A DNA stretch of 64,000 nt, taken from contig JAYKKT010000080.1 in the NCBI GenBank assembly GCA_036023115.1, forward strand, positions 7,763,501-7,827,500, given 5' to 3'. The notes beneath the pieces are model-generated. The model ran no database searches. It saw nothing but the letters and a program-made list of their open reading frames with translations, and was not told where the DNA came from. The position numbers were made by a program, and so were the translations under genes. Shown here piece by piece: positions 32,416-41,701 of this stretch; within the stretch, counting starts at the first letter, position 1; each line of letters starts with the position of its first letter. The stretch is from Brasenia schreberi. Taxonomy: Eukaryota > Streptophyta > Magnoliopsida > Nymphaeales > Cabombaceae.

Positions 32416-32707
32416 TGTTGAAGAATATGCTTATCTAGTGTTAGTTTTCTGTTTCTAGGTATTATTGTACTCGCCCGAAACTGTAAGGGCATTTTGGTAA
32501 TTTTCTGTACTAGGGGTATTTTGGTTATTTTGATCAAACTCCGTTTTACAGCTCTCTATATAAGGGCTGGTAGATGTATTAAAGAGAGAGAGGTTGTGTT
32601 GTAAGAGAGGGGAAAAGAGGAGGGGCGGCCTCCATTCATTTTTCCTCCAAAATATTATTCTTATTTTGTGTGTTTGATCTCCTACAATGCATTTTTGAAT
32701 TACAACA
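32416..32707 (+). repeat. Element A 3' LTR
   Basis: 292 bp, TGTTGAAG...TTACAACA. Lacks about 28 bp of the 5' LTR between two catt repeats in the U5 part. Confidence 0.85.
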
Positions 32708-33356
32708 CAGTTGCGCCCCGGCCTGCACCTCACCCGCACCACAGCCTGCACCCTACCGGCCTGCACCCCCAGCTGCACCTAGGCATGTCCCAAAGCACCC
32801 CATATCCCGCACCCTAAACCAGCCGAGTGCACCTAGCACTCGGCCAACACTTGTTGGCCGTGCACCAACCTCGACAACCCACCCAACCGGCCTGCCTTTG
32901 GCTGGCCTAGCTCCTTCTCATCTTCCTAAACCAAACCTAGACCTAGCTAGGACCATACCCACCATATCCTAAACCTAGACACCTTGGTCGAACCCAGCCA
33001 AGACTAAGCCCAAACCCACTTGGCTACACCCAAGTGAATCCACACCCAAGCCTCACGTCAGAACCCACCTAAAGGGGACTTACCTTGCGGTTGCCAAGAA
33101 GGACAGACCCGAGCGACTCGAGAGGCAAAACCGACCACTTGTAAGTGTTATTTACATTCGGTTTTATATTACTCGTTTAAAGTAAATTCAATTCGCTACA
33201 AGGTTGTAATAATGGAGCGAAGTCTCCCCCCGAAATGTAATATTTGTGTATGATACACAACCACACACGTGCACTTGAGCCTTCTCACTCTTAACTGCAC
33301 ACAAAGGACACCCATGTGCGCTTGAGTCTTTCCACTCTTATATTGCACACGATTGC

Positions 33357-33900
33357 ACACACATTGAGCCCTTCCGCTCTTAAGCTAAACGTATATACTT
33401 CAATTTGGGTATTTACTTTAGTGAAAGTTGTGTGAGTTGCAATTTAATTTCGGGTGGATTTACATTCAAGTCGTGTGTTACAATTTCAATTTCACACAAA
33501 GACACCCACGCCCACTCGAGCCTTTCCGCTCTTCACACTCACACACATTGAGCCTTTTCGCTCTTAAGCTAAACGTATATACTTCAATTCGGGTATTTAC
33601 TTTAGTGAAAGCTGTGTGAGTTGCAATTTAATTTCGAGTGGATTTACTTTAAGTTGTGTGAGTTGTCATTTAAATTTTACACGAGAAAAACCCACAAGCA
33701 CTCGAGCCTTTCCGCTCTTTACACTCACACACATTGAGCCTTTTCGCTCTTAGGATACAACATATTTATATATTTTCAAGTCTTGTGAGTTTACTTTAAG
33801 TCGAGTTGCATTTCCCTTTGTGTGGATTTACATTTAAGTCGCGTGAGTTGCCTTACATTTCGGGTATTTACATTGGTGAAAGGTGCGTGAGTTGCACTTC
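33357..33900. repeat. ~185-bp imperfect tandem repeats in the solo LTR
   Basis: The phrase acacattgagcc recurs at 33358, 33542 and 33728, each followed by ttcgctctta, a TA-rich stretch, and gtgaaag(t/c)tgtgtgagttgc. Spacing about 184-186 bp; units degenerate toward 33900. Confidence 0.75.
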
Positions 33901-34083
33901 AATTTCGGGTATTTACATTAGTGAAAGTTGTGTGAGTTGCCCTTTCAATTCGAGCCTAGCTCACATCATCACTTTCAAAACCTGAAAAAGATTTCTGCAT
34001 CATTGCATTCGCTCGATTTCAAAGAAGCCCCGAATCCTCGCACAAACCACGTTGAAAATAGGCCACATATTCACACACATATC

Positions 34084-37000
34084 TTGGAATGCAGTAAGAA
34101 ATAAGCAAGGGCCACTACATTTTCGCTTGAATGTAGTGAATCAATTGCAGAGAGGGTTCCCACATCATGGACGGGTGTGGGTAAAGAAGTCAGTCCCGTT
34201 ACATTATCGCCTGAATGTAGTGAAAAATTTTTAGAGAGGGTCTCCGCATTTTGATTATGCATGAATGCGGGGGGTAAGGAAGCTAGTCCTAGATAATAAG
34301 ATTCGTATTGGTTCTTGGAATATCGGAACATTATCGAGTAAGCTAATGGAGGTGGTAGATACTATGATTCGGAGAACGATTCATATTATATGTTTACAAG
34401 AGACAAAATGGGTTGGAGAAAAAGCAAAGGAGATAGAGGATACAAGTTTTAAATTATGGTACTCAGGTAAAGAAAAGACTCGAAACGGAGTTGGTATTAT
34501 CATAAATAAAGATTTAAAGGAGAGCGTAGTAGACATACAACGATATGGTGACCGAATCATGACATTGAAATTAGTGTTAGGAGCAGAGGTTTTGAATATA
34601 GTTTGTGCTTACGCACCCCAAGTAGGACTAGAAGATAGTATAAACTATAAAGACAGTTTTTTGGGAAGAGTTAGATAAGGTGTTTCAAAAGATTCCACAA
34701 AGGGAGATGATTTGTTTAGGAGGAGATTTAAATGGACATATCGGTAAAGAGGCATTCGGATATCAAGGGATTCATGGAAACTTTGGTTTTGGGGATATAA
34801 ACGAGGAAGGTAGGGAGAGTTTAAATTTTGCTATGTCATTTGATCTCTCTATAGTCAATACAATCTTCAAAAATCGAGATGAACATTTAATTACTTATAA
34901 GAGTGGCTTATCACAAACACAAATTGATTACTTTATTTGTAGAAAAAAAGATAGAGTGTGTTGTAAAGATTGTAAGGTATTTCCAGGAAAAAGCTTAACC
35001 ACCCAACATCGACTTTTAGTTATGGATTTACAAATAAAAAAAATGGACAAAAAAGAAAAGAGTGCATCGAGCTATTCGGACTAAATGGTGAAACCTCAAA
35101 AGCGAGAAAGAAGATATATTTAAATAGAAAGTCCTTCAAGGAGATGTTTAGAATTATATTGGCACACCCTGTGATATGTGGAACAATATAGCTATACATA
35201 TTAGGAAAGTGGCGAAAGATGTGTTAGGGGTATCTAAGGGAGGTGTACCGGCACAAAAAAGAAGCTTGATGATGGAGTAAAGTAGTACAAAATAAAATAA
35301 AGGCAAAGAGGGCATGTTACAAATTACATTATGCTAAGAAAACTAGTGAAACATTAGAAGCTTATAAGAAAGGAAAGAAGGAAGCGAAAAAGGCCGTTAG
35401 TGAAGCAAAAGCTAAGATTTGGGATGACTTATATAAAAAACTCAAGTCAAAAGAGGGTGAAAGAGATATTTTTAGGATAGCTAGGGCTAGAGATAAGAAA
35501 ACTAAAGATCTTAATTACGTTAGATGCATAAAAGACGAGGATGAAAAAATTCTAGTGGCAAATGATGATATAAGAAATAGATGGAAAAACTATTTTTATA
35601 ATCTTTTTAATGAAAATAAAGATGTTAGTATTAGTTTAGGAGATTTAGCCAAGTCAGAAAAGTATATAAACCACAATTTCTACCGACGTATTCAAAAGAA
35701 TGAAGTCAAAGAGGCTCTTAAACATATGAAGAGTGGTAAATCGGTAGGACCAGATAATATTCCTATAGAAGTTTGGAAAATACTAGGAGAAATAGGAATC
35801 ATTTGGCTCACAAGACTATTTAATGAAATATGGAAAAACCAAAAGATGCCCGAGGAATGGAGAGTAAGTACACTTATACCCATATATAAGAACAAGGGAG
35901 ACATTCAAAATTGTGCGAATTATCGAGGTATCAAGTTAATGAGTCATACTATGAAATTATGGGAAAGAATTATCGAACGTAGGTTAAGACAAGTATCAAG
36001 TACAACAGAGAACCAATTTGGATTCATGCCAGGCAGATCTACTATTGAAGCGATTCACCTTTTGAGACGTCTTATGGAACATTTTAGAGCAAAAAAGAAA
36101 GACCTTCACATGATATTTATTGATCTAGAAAAAGCTTATGATAGGGTACCGAGAGAGGTTCTTTGGAGAACTTTGGAAAAAAGAGGTATCCCATTGACAT
36201 ATATTAACCTTATAAGAGACATGTATGATGGTGCAAAAACATGTGTGAGGACTCATGAAGGAACGACAGATTTCTTTGAAGTTAATATTGGGTTACATCA
36301 AGGATCAACTTTAAGTCCATACTTATTTATAATGGTGATGGATGAGTTAACAAAACATATTCAAGATGAAGTACCTTGGTGTACGTTATTTACAGATGAC
36401 ATTGTATTAGTGGAGGAGTCTAAGGAAAAAGTTAATAGAAAATTGGAACTATGGAGAGAAACATTAGAAAGCAAAGGCCTCTGACTTAGTAGAACAAAGA
36501 CAAAATATATGGAATGTAAGTTTGATCATTTGGCTACTTCAGAGGACATAGAAATTAAAATTGGCACACATTGCATTCCCCAAAAGGAAAGTTTTAAATA
36601 CCTAGGGTCAATTTTTCAAAGTGATGGAAGAATTGATGGAGATGTTACACATAGAATTAATGCTGGTTGGTTAAAATGGAGAGGAGCATCAGGTATTCTT
36701 TGTGATAAGAAGATACCATTAAAATTAAAAGGTAAATATTATACAACAACAATTAGGCCTGCCATGTTTTATGGTTCTGAGTGTTGGGCAGTTAATCATC
36801 AACATGTACAAAAGATGTCTGTGGTAGAAATGAAGATGTTGAGATGGATAAGTGGTCATACAAGAAAAGATCGTATACATAATGAGATTATTAGAAATAA
36901 ATTAGGAGTGGCACCAATAGAGGATAAAATGAGATAACATCGTTTAAGATGGTTTGGACATATAGAAAGAAGATCAAAAGAAGAACCTGTAAGAAGGTTA

Positions 37001-37195
37001 GAAAAACTAAATTTGGAAAGTATTAAGAGGTAGAGGACGACCACAAACATGTTGGAAAGAAACAATAAAGAATGATCTAGCTTATTGGGAGTTAACTGCT
37101 AACATGGCACACGATAGGGATAAGTGGAAACAAAGAATCCATGTAGCCTATCCCGTCTAGTATGGGAAAAGGCTTAGTTGTTGTTGTTGTTGTTG
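34084..37195 (+). mobile_element. RTE-clade LINE, 5'-truncated, with 16-bp target duplication
   Basis: 3.1 kb, plus strand, inside the solo LTR. Flanked by tattcacacacatatc (34068-34083 and 37196-37211), a perfect 16-bp duplication. It ends with the tatgggaaaaggctta signature and a GTT tail. About 150 bp of the 5' end seen in the 6-kb copy are missing. Coding frames are nearly complete. Confidence 0.9.
34265..36937 (+). pseudogene. RTE polyprotein (APE endonuclease and RT), several breaks
   Basis: Endonuclease in two frames (34265-34678, 34680-35084) with 'GSWNIGTL', 'CLQETKW', 'YAPQ' and 'GGDLNGHIG'; the break at about 34650 is a short ctataaa insertion. RT at 35555-36484 is uninterrupted with '[14 protein letters not shown]', '[14 protein letters not shown]', '[15 protein letters not shown]' and the catalytic 'LFTDDIVL'. 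A TGA at 36482-36484 (CGA in the 6-kb copy) ends it, and the C-terminal part continues at 36509-36937. RT frame quality is better than in the other copies. Confidence 0.82.
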
Positions 37196-37646
37196 TATTC
37201 ACACACATATCAGGCCTAAATAGCTAAAACTCAAGAGACTTAAGGTTGTTCAAAAGTTGTAATAAAACTTGCAAACAAGACATACATCGAATTCATAAAA
37301 CACAGATATTTTGAAGTTTTGTAAAAATTGAAGTTTCTAAGCGTTTAATCTAACCCTTGAGCATCGGTTCAAGAAGGTTTAAGCGAAAAGATCCCGCTTT
37401 CCCACAATCGTCACAAAGTCAGAAGATTTTCAAAAACCTTCGCTAGCTTAAGTAAGCTAGCCGGCACGCTCGCAGAAACGACTTAGGCGCGTAAAGGTTC
37501 ATTTCCGGTCTAAAAAACCAGGAGTGAAAATTTTCACGCTTATAGTAATGCATCTCCCAGCATAGGCAGATAATGGTATCCACTTACATAAAATAAGGGT
37601 ACGGTGATAAGATGGTCATCCAGTAGCTGAAATTATAGAACAACCT

Positions 37647-37956
37647 TGTTGAAGAATATGTTTACCTAGTGCCTTTGTGTTAGTTTTATGTTTCTAGGTA
37701 TTATTGTACTCGCCCGAAATTGTAGGGGCATTTTGGTAATTTTCTGTACTAGGGGTATTTTGGTCATTTTACGTTTTATAGCTCCTTATATAAGGGCTGA
37801 TAAGTTGTATTAGGGTTTAAGAGTCTGTGAATAAGAAAGAGAGAGAAAGAGGGGGGGTGGCCTCCATTGGAGGTCCGCCCCCTCCTCCGATCTCAACATT
37901 TCCTCTTCGTTTATGTTTTTGATTTTAATCTCCGTTGCGCATCCGCGTTTCCAACA
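37647..37956 (+). repeat. Element B 5' LTR
   Basis: 310 bp; TATA-containing ccttatataagg near 37784. A GA-rich run and a ggcctccattggaggtcc inverted repeat (37860-37877) follow. About 65-70% like element A's LTR by eye. Confidence 0.92.
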
Positions 37957-37969
37957 TGGTATCAGAGCC
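37957..37969 (+). promoter_or_regulatory. Element B primer-binding site (initiator tRNA-Met)
   Basis: tggtatcagagcc, exact complement of the 3' end of plant initiator tRNA-Met, directly after the 5' LTR. Confidence 0.9.
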
Positions 37970-38545
37970 TATAAGGCTATTAGATCGAGTTTTCTTTAAG
38001 ATTATGATGATGAAGAAGTTGGAAATGGCATGGGTGATAACCTCGATGATAATATTAATAACAATGAAGGTGACGAGGCTGAAAAGTTACAGGCTGATAC
38101 TGATGAAGAAGTTGGAAAGGGAGAACAGTCTCCAGATGCGGTTGATCAAGAATTAGCTCCAAGTGTTTAAAGAGTAAATTATTGATGGACAAGTATTTTG
38201 TTGAGAACAGGGAAAATCACTGACTCATTGTCATGTCAAGGGCAAAAGATAGTATTCCTAGACTATGTGACATTTCCCCATATACTTGTCAGATTAAGTA
38301 TTGATCTGGTTGTTCTGTGCTCCTCTTGTCTCGATTCTCCTTGATTGTATTCTCGACTTTGTGGATGGTCCTTTTTTAACTCATGCCATGTATTATTAAT
38401 GCTTCTATTACTTCAAGCGCATCATGGAGACATTCTCTGTTCATAGGTTCAGCCAGGCAACATCGCCACTCTCTAATGTGTTCAGAAACTGTGCTTACTA
38501 CTGGAATTGTATCAATAAGTATGACTCAAATTCATCGAGATAGAG

Positions 38546-38722
38546 AGATTCAAGGTTCTGATGAAGATATTGATCAAGCTGCGATTGAAAGCCTTCTTCC
38601 TGATGATGAGGATGAGTTTTTTGGCTGGCATGATCAGGGAGTTTGACATAAATGATTTGCCTAGCCGTGTTGAAGACTTGGATGACTATGATCTTTTTCC
38701 AAAATGGAGGTGGCATGGAACA
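38546..38722 (+). pseudogene. Captured Mei2-like RNA-binding protein fragment
   Basis: 'DEDIDQAAIESLLPDDED' then, after a one-base frame change, 'AGMIREFDINDLPSRVEDL' and 'DDYDLF', then a GGGME-like end in another frame. This is the acidic segment before the first RRM in plant Mei2-like (AML) proteins ('...LLPDEDELLAGIMDDFD...LEEYDLFGSGGGME'). No RRM is present. Fragment only. Confidence 0.6.
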
Positions 38723-39152
38723 GAAGTTTTCAATCACAGGAGAAATCTAATTTTAGTTGTGGAAAAGACTGGTAATTGCATTCAGAGGAATGGAGCAATC
38801 AACGTGGAGCAGTTTGTTAGGCCTGAGAAGAAGAATACAGATGTTATAGTTTTGCAGCATTAAGAATTAAAAGGCAGTTATTGGAATGTTGGCTGCAGTT
38901 ATTGGAATGTTGGCTGTAATTGGGCAGTAATTGGCATGGTGGCTGCAATATTACGTTGTTGAAATTTCAGGAATTTAATGTTGGGGCAGAGAATTTAATG
39001 TTGTGAATAACAGAAGTGGCCATAATTGCAATAAACAGGCCTCGAGCAACCTGCAGCTTTAATGATCATTAATTGTTCTAAGTCAATAATGCTCAATGCC
39101 TGTTCTAAATCAATTTGCATGCACGGTGGCCTTTCTTCTTTTTTTTCAAGTG

Positions 39153-39244
39153 GAGAATTATTTTGAGAGGATTGCAGAGTTCCTTCACAAGGCAGCCCAG
39201 ATTACAAGCTTGGTACAGAGGGAGCATGGGAAGTTGCAGAAGGA
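39153..39244 (+). pseudogene. Captured serine hydroxymethyltransferase C-terminal fragment
   Basis: The plus frame reads 'ENYFERIAEFLHKAAQIT' followed by 'QREHGKLQKD', which matches the C-terminal helix of plant mitochondrial-type SHMT ('...IGEFLHRAV...IQKEHGKLLKDF'). About 30 residues only. Confidence 0.6.
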
Positions 39245-39452
39245 TTATGCATTTATTGCATATGGCTGCTGATTCATTCATCGTGAAGGATTATGCATTT
39301 ATTGCATATGGCTGTTGTTCATTCAATATCTGCTGTGAACTATTCGTATTCCTAAGAAAGTGAACTGGTGTTTTAGGGGCCAGTCAATTATGACTTCTGT
39401 AAGGCTATAGGGTGCAGCAAACGATCATTAAATTAGGCCAGAATGAAAACGA

Positions 39453-39545
39453 GGAATCTGACAAGTATTGGCCGCCGGAGCTTTTATTATAGTATGGGTA
39501 TTGACCTATGGAGTGCAGACTGCATTCTGGCAAAACTGCTGAAAG
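39453..39545 (+). pseudogene. Captured CDK-type protein kinase fragment
   Basis: Frame-shifted remains of 'YWPPELLL' and 'GIDLWSADCILAKLL', equal to the activation-segment/subdomain IX part ('RPPELLLG...GVDLWSAGCILAELL') of cyclin-dependent-type kinases. The conserved DLWS is intact; the rest of the kinase is absent. Confidence 0.65.
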
Positions 39546-39723
39546 ATGATCATGGAGATGTTCATAATGGTGATTCAAGAGGTGACAGTGTCATATCAAT
39601 TAATGAGCCGAATGCTACATCAAGTATTGCATCATATACGCATCATTATCTCTCTACACTTTGTATTAATAGCTGGCAGGTGAAGAGGTACATTGACTAG
39701 TACTTTGTATTAATAGCTTAGCA

Positions 39724-40053
39724 ATGGCAACCATGGACATAATTAAACTTTATGGAGGAACACCCGCCAATTTTCTTGATGCTGGTGGAAATGCCTCAGT
39801 GAACAATTGGTGGAGGCATTGAAAATTTTGACAGCCAATGAAAAGGTGTAAGCAATACTGGTCAATATTTTTGGAGGCATTATGAAATAAGATGAGATTG
39901 CAAGTGGTATCGTGAATGCTGCCAACAGGTCACACTCAAAGAGGTTGTTAGTTGTTTGCCTGGAAGGAACAAATGTCGACCATGGGAAGAGAATCTTGAA
40001 GGAAAGTGGAATGACCATAATCACAGCAGAGGATCTGGATGATGCAGCTCAGC
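39724..40053 (+). pseudogene. Captured succinyl-CoA ligase beta-subunit C-terminal fragment
   Basis: '[20 protein letters not shown]', 'VNIFGGI', then 'LEGTNVDHGKRILKESGM' and 'TAEDLDDAA' are hallmark C-terminal stretches of the mitochondrial ADP-forming succinate-CoA ligase beta subunit (TCA cycle). Joined without an obvious intron. A few stops and indels (for example at 39820-39895) show loss of function. The extreme C-terminus is missing and an A-run follows (40077-40088). Confidence 0.82.
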
Positions 40054-40536
40054 AATTGTGGCTCCCTTCCATAAAGAAAAAAAAAAACTGCAAGAATTAG
40101 GGAAGAACGACAGTGATCAAAAATTCTTGCTGCTAATTCTTGAGTCACATTTACGTGGATGCACTACAAAGAGAGCACCTCTTGATCTAGAGGTCACCAG
40201 CAGTAATCACGAATTAGCGTACCAATTGTTTGATGAAATGCTCAAGCAGAGATGGCACATCAAATGTTTGATTAAATGCCAAAGAGAGGTTACCTGCACA
40301 TAAAGTGTTTGATGAAATGCTCAAGAAGAGATGATTAACATGAACATCAAGTGTTTGAGGAAATGTTTAAGATATGCTGAAGATTGCAGTTATGAGGACT
40401 TCAAAAATGTTTTATTCACAGCCAGTGAGGTTGCAGGAATTTGCTGCTATGAAAGCTGCTTGAAGAAAAAAAAAGAAAAAAAAATGAAGGTTGATAAAAA
40501 GTTCGATTCGTTGCAGCCATAGATGCTGCTTGAGAT

Positions 40537-40962
40537 GACAGCCAGGATGGCTGCTTTGATATTGTGACAGCCAAGATGGCTGCTTTATTGTTGTGACAGC
40601 TAGGATAGCTGCTTTATTGATGTGACAGCCAGGATGGCTGCTTTATTGATGTGACAGCCAGGATGGCTGCTTTATTGATGTGACAGCCAGGATGGCTGCT
40701 TTATTGATGTGACAGCCAGGATGGCTGCTTTGATATTGTGACAGCCAGGATGGCTGCTTTATTGTTGTGACAGCCAGGATGGCTGCTTTGATGTTGTGAC
40801 AGCCAGGATGGCTGCTTTGTTGATATGACAGCCAGGATGGCTGCTTTGATGATTGTGACAGCCAAGATGACTGCTTTATTGATGTGATAGCCAGGATGGC
40901 TGCTTTGATGTTGTGACAGCCAGGATGGCTGCTTTGTTATTGTTACAGCCAAGAAGGCTAAG
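40537..40962 (+). repeat. 29-bp minisatellite (about 15 units) in element B
   Basis: Unit gtgacagccaggatggctgc plus tttattgat or tttgatatt, repeated head to tail about 15 times at 28-30 bp spacing. Each unit has the small inverted repeat agcca-gga-tggct. Units differ mainly in the last third. Confidence 0.92.
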
Positions 40963-40965
40963 TTT

Positions 40966-41115
40966 ATATTGCAGCCAGAGATGCTGCTTGAGATGATTAG
41001 TCAGGAAGGCTAAGTTTACATTGCAGCCAGAGATGCTGCTTGAGATGATTAGCCAGGAAGGCTAAGTTTACATTGCAGCCAGAGATGCTGCTTGATATGA
41101 TCAGCCAAGAAGGCT
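40966..41115 (+). repeat. ~51-bp tandem repeat, three units
   Basis: gcagccagagatgctgcttg followed by agatgattagccaggaagg and ctaagtttacatt, three copies starting about 40971, 41022 and 41074. Appears derived from the same gcagcc/ggct words as the adjacent minisatellite. Confidence 0.8.
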
Positions 41116-41253
41116 GAGTTGAAGATATTGCAGCCAAAGAAGTTATTGAAGATTAAACCAGTGATAAAGACAGATAAAGAATGTTGCAAGCAGATATGAA
41201 GATTGTTTGGCAAGTTTGGAGTTCGAAGTATCTCACTCCCAACTTGAGGGGGG

Positions 41254-41563
41254 TGTTGAAGAATATGTTTACCTAGTGTCTTTGTGTTAGTTTTATGTTT
41301 CTAGGTATTATTGTACTCGCCCGAAATTATAAGGGCATTTTGGTAATTTTCTGTACTAGGGGTATTTTGGTCATTTTACGTTTTACAACTCCTTATATAA
41401 GAGCTGATAAGTTGTATTAGGGTTTAAGAGTCTGTGAATAAGAAAGAGAGAGAAAGAGGGGGGGCGGCCTCCATTGGAGGTCCGCCCCCTCCTCCGATCT
41501 CAACATTTTCTCTTCGTTTATGTTTGTGATTTTAATCTCCGCTATGCATCCGCGTTTCCAACA
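41254..41563 (+). repeat. Element B 3' LTR
   Basis: 310 bp, same length as the 5' LTR, followed directly by the duplicated aacct. Confidence 0.92.
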
Positions 41564-41701
41564 AACCTAACTCAGATCATGCACATAATGAAAATGCATT
41601 CATTTCAACAAGATTTTCAGATCAATTGCCTTCAAATAAAAGCTTAATATAATGCTTTACATAAAACTTTATAACACATCTCAGGAAAGTAAAAGATTTA
41701 C

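Larger units (their letters stand above)
29667..32707 (+). mobile_element. Element A: gene-capturing non-autonomous LTR retroelement
   Basis: LTRs at 29667-29989 and 32416-32707, ending ...ACAACA. The primer site tggcatcagagc (29990-30001) follows the 5' LTR and a purine tract (acttgaggggg) precedes the 3' LTR. The interior has no gag, protease, RT or integrase. It holds pieces of host genes: a HECT-type E3 ligase part and an IQ-motif protein part. The LTRs and a short internal repeat block (31190-31350) match element B. The 3' LTR lacks about 28 bp present in the 5' LTR. No target duplication is visible. It lies inside the solo LTR. Confidence 0.85.
28486..37544 (+). mobile_element. Solo LTR (about 2.9 kb net) holding two nested insertions
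   Basis: Starts tgtacacacccc (28486), like the TGTAACACCCC start of many plant Ty3 LTRs, and ends ...cgcttata (37544). The flanks gtaat (28481-28485) and gtaat (37545-37549) are a 5-bp target duplication. Removing element A and the RTE LINE leaves about 2.9 kb with no coding sequence. A TATA box (tataaata, 29127) sits inside, and its last 150 bp resemble a fragment at 52560-52707. It therefore looks like a recombined solo LTR, probably of a Tat/Ogre-like Ty3 element. Confidence 0.65.
37647..41563 (+). mobile_element. Element B: gene-capturing non-autonomous LTR retroelement
   Basis: Two 310-bp LTRs (37647-37956, 41254-41563; TGTTGAAG...TTCCAACA) with about twelve differences by eye (about 4%). 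Flanked by aacct (37642-37646 and 41564-41568), a perfect 5-bp duplication. Primer site tggtatcagagcc (37957-37969) and purine tract aacttgagggggg (41241-41253). The 3.3-kb interior has no retroviral genes but pieces of at least four host genes, plus a 29-bp minisatellite. It lies just beyond exon 5 of the glycosyltransferase gene. Confidence 0.92.

Noticed and set aside
32670..32972. 100-residue Pro/Ala-rich ORF
   Set aside because: Arises from the C-rich solo-LTR body after element A; composition only.
40537..40962. CRISPR-like array of ~29-bp repeats
   Set aside because: The units are head-to-tail with no unique spacers and lie in a plant LTR element; it is a minisatellite.
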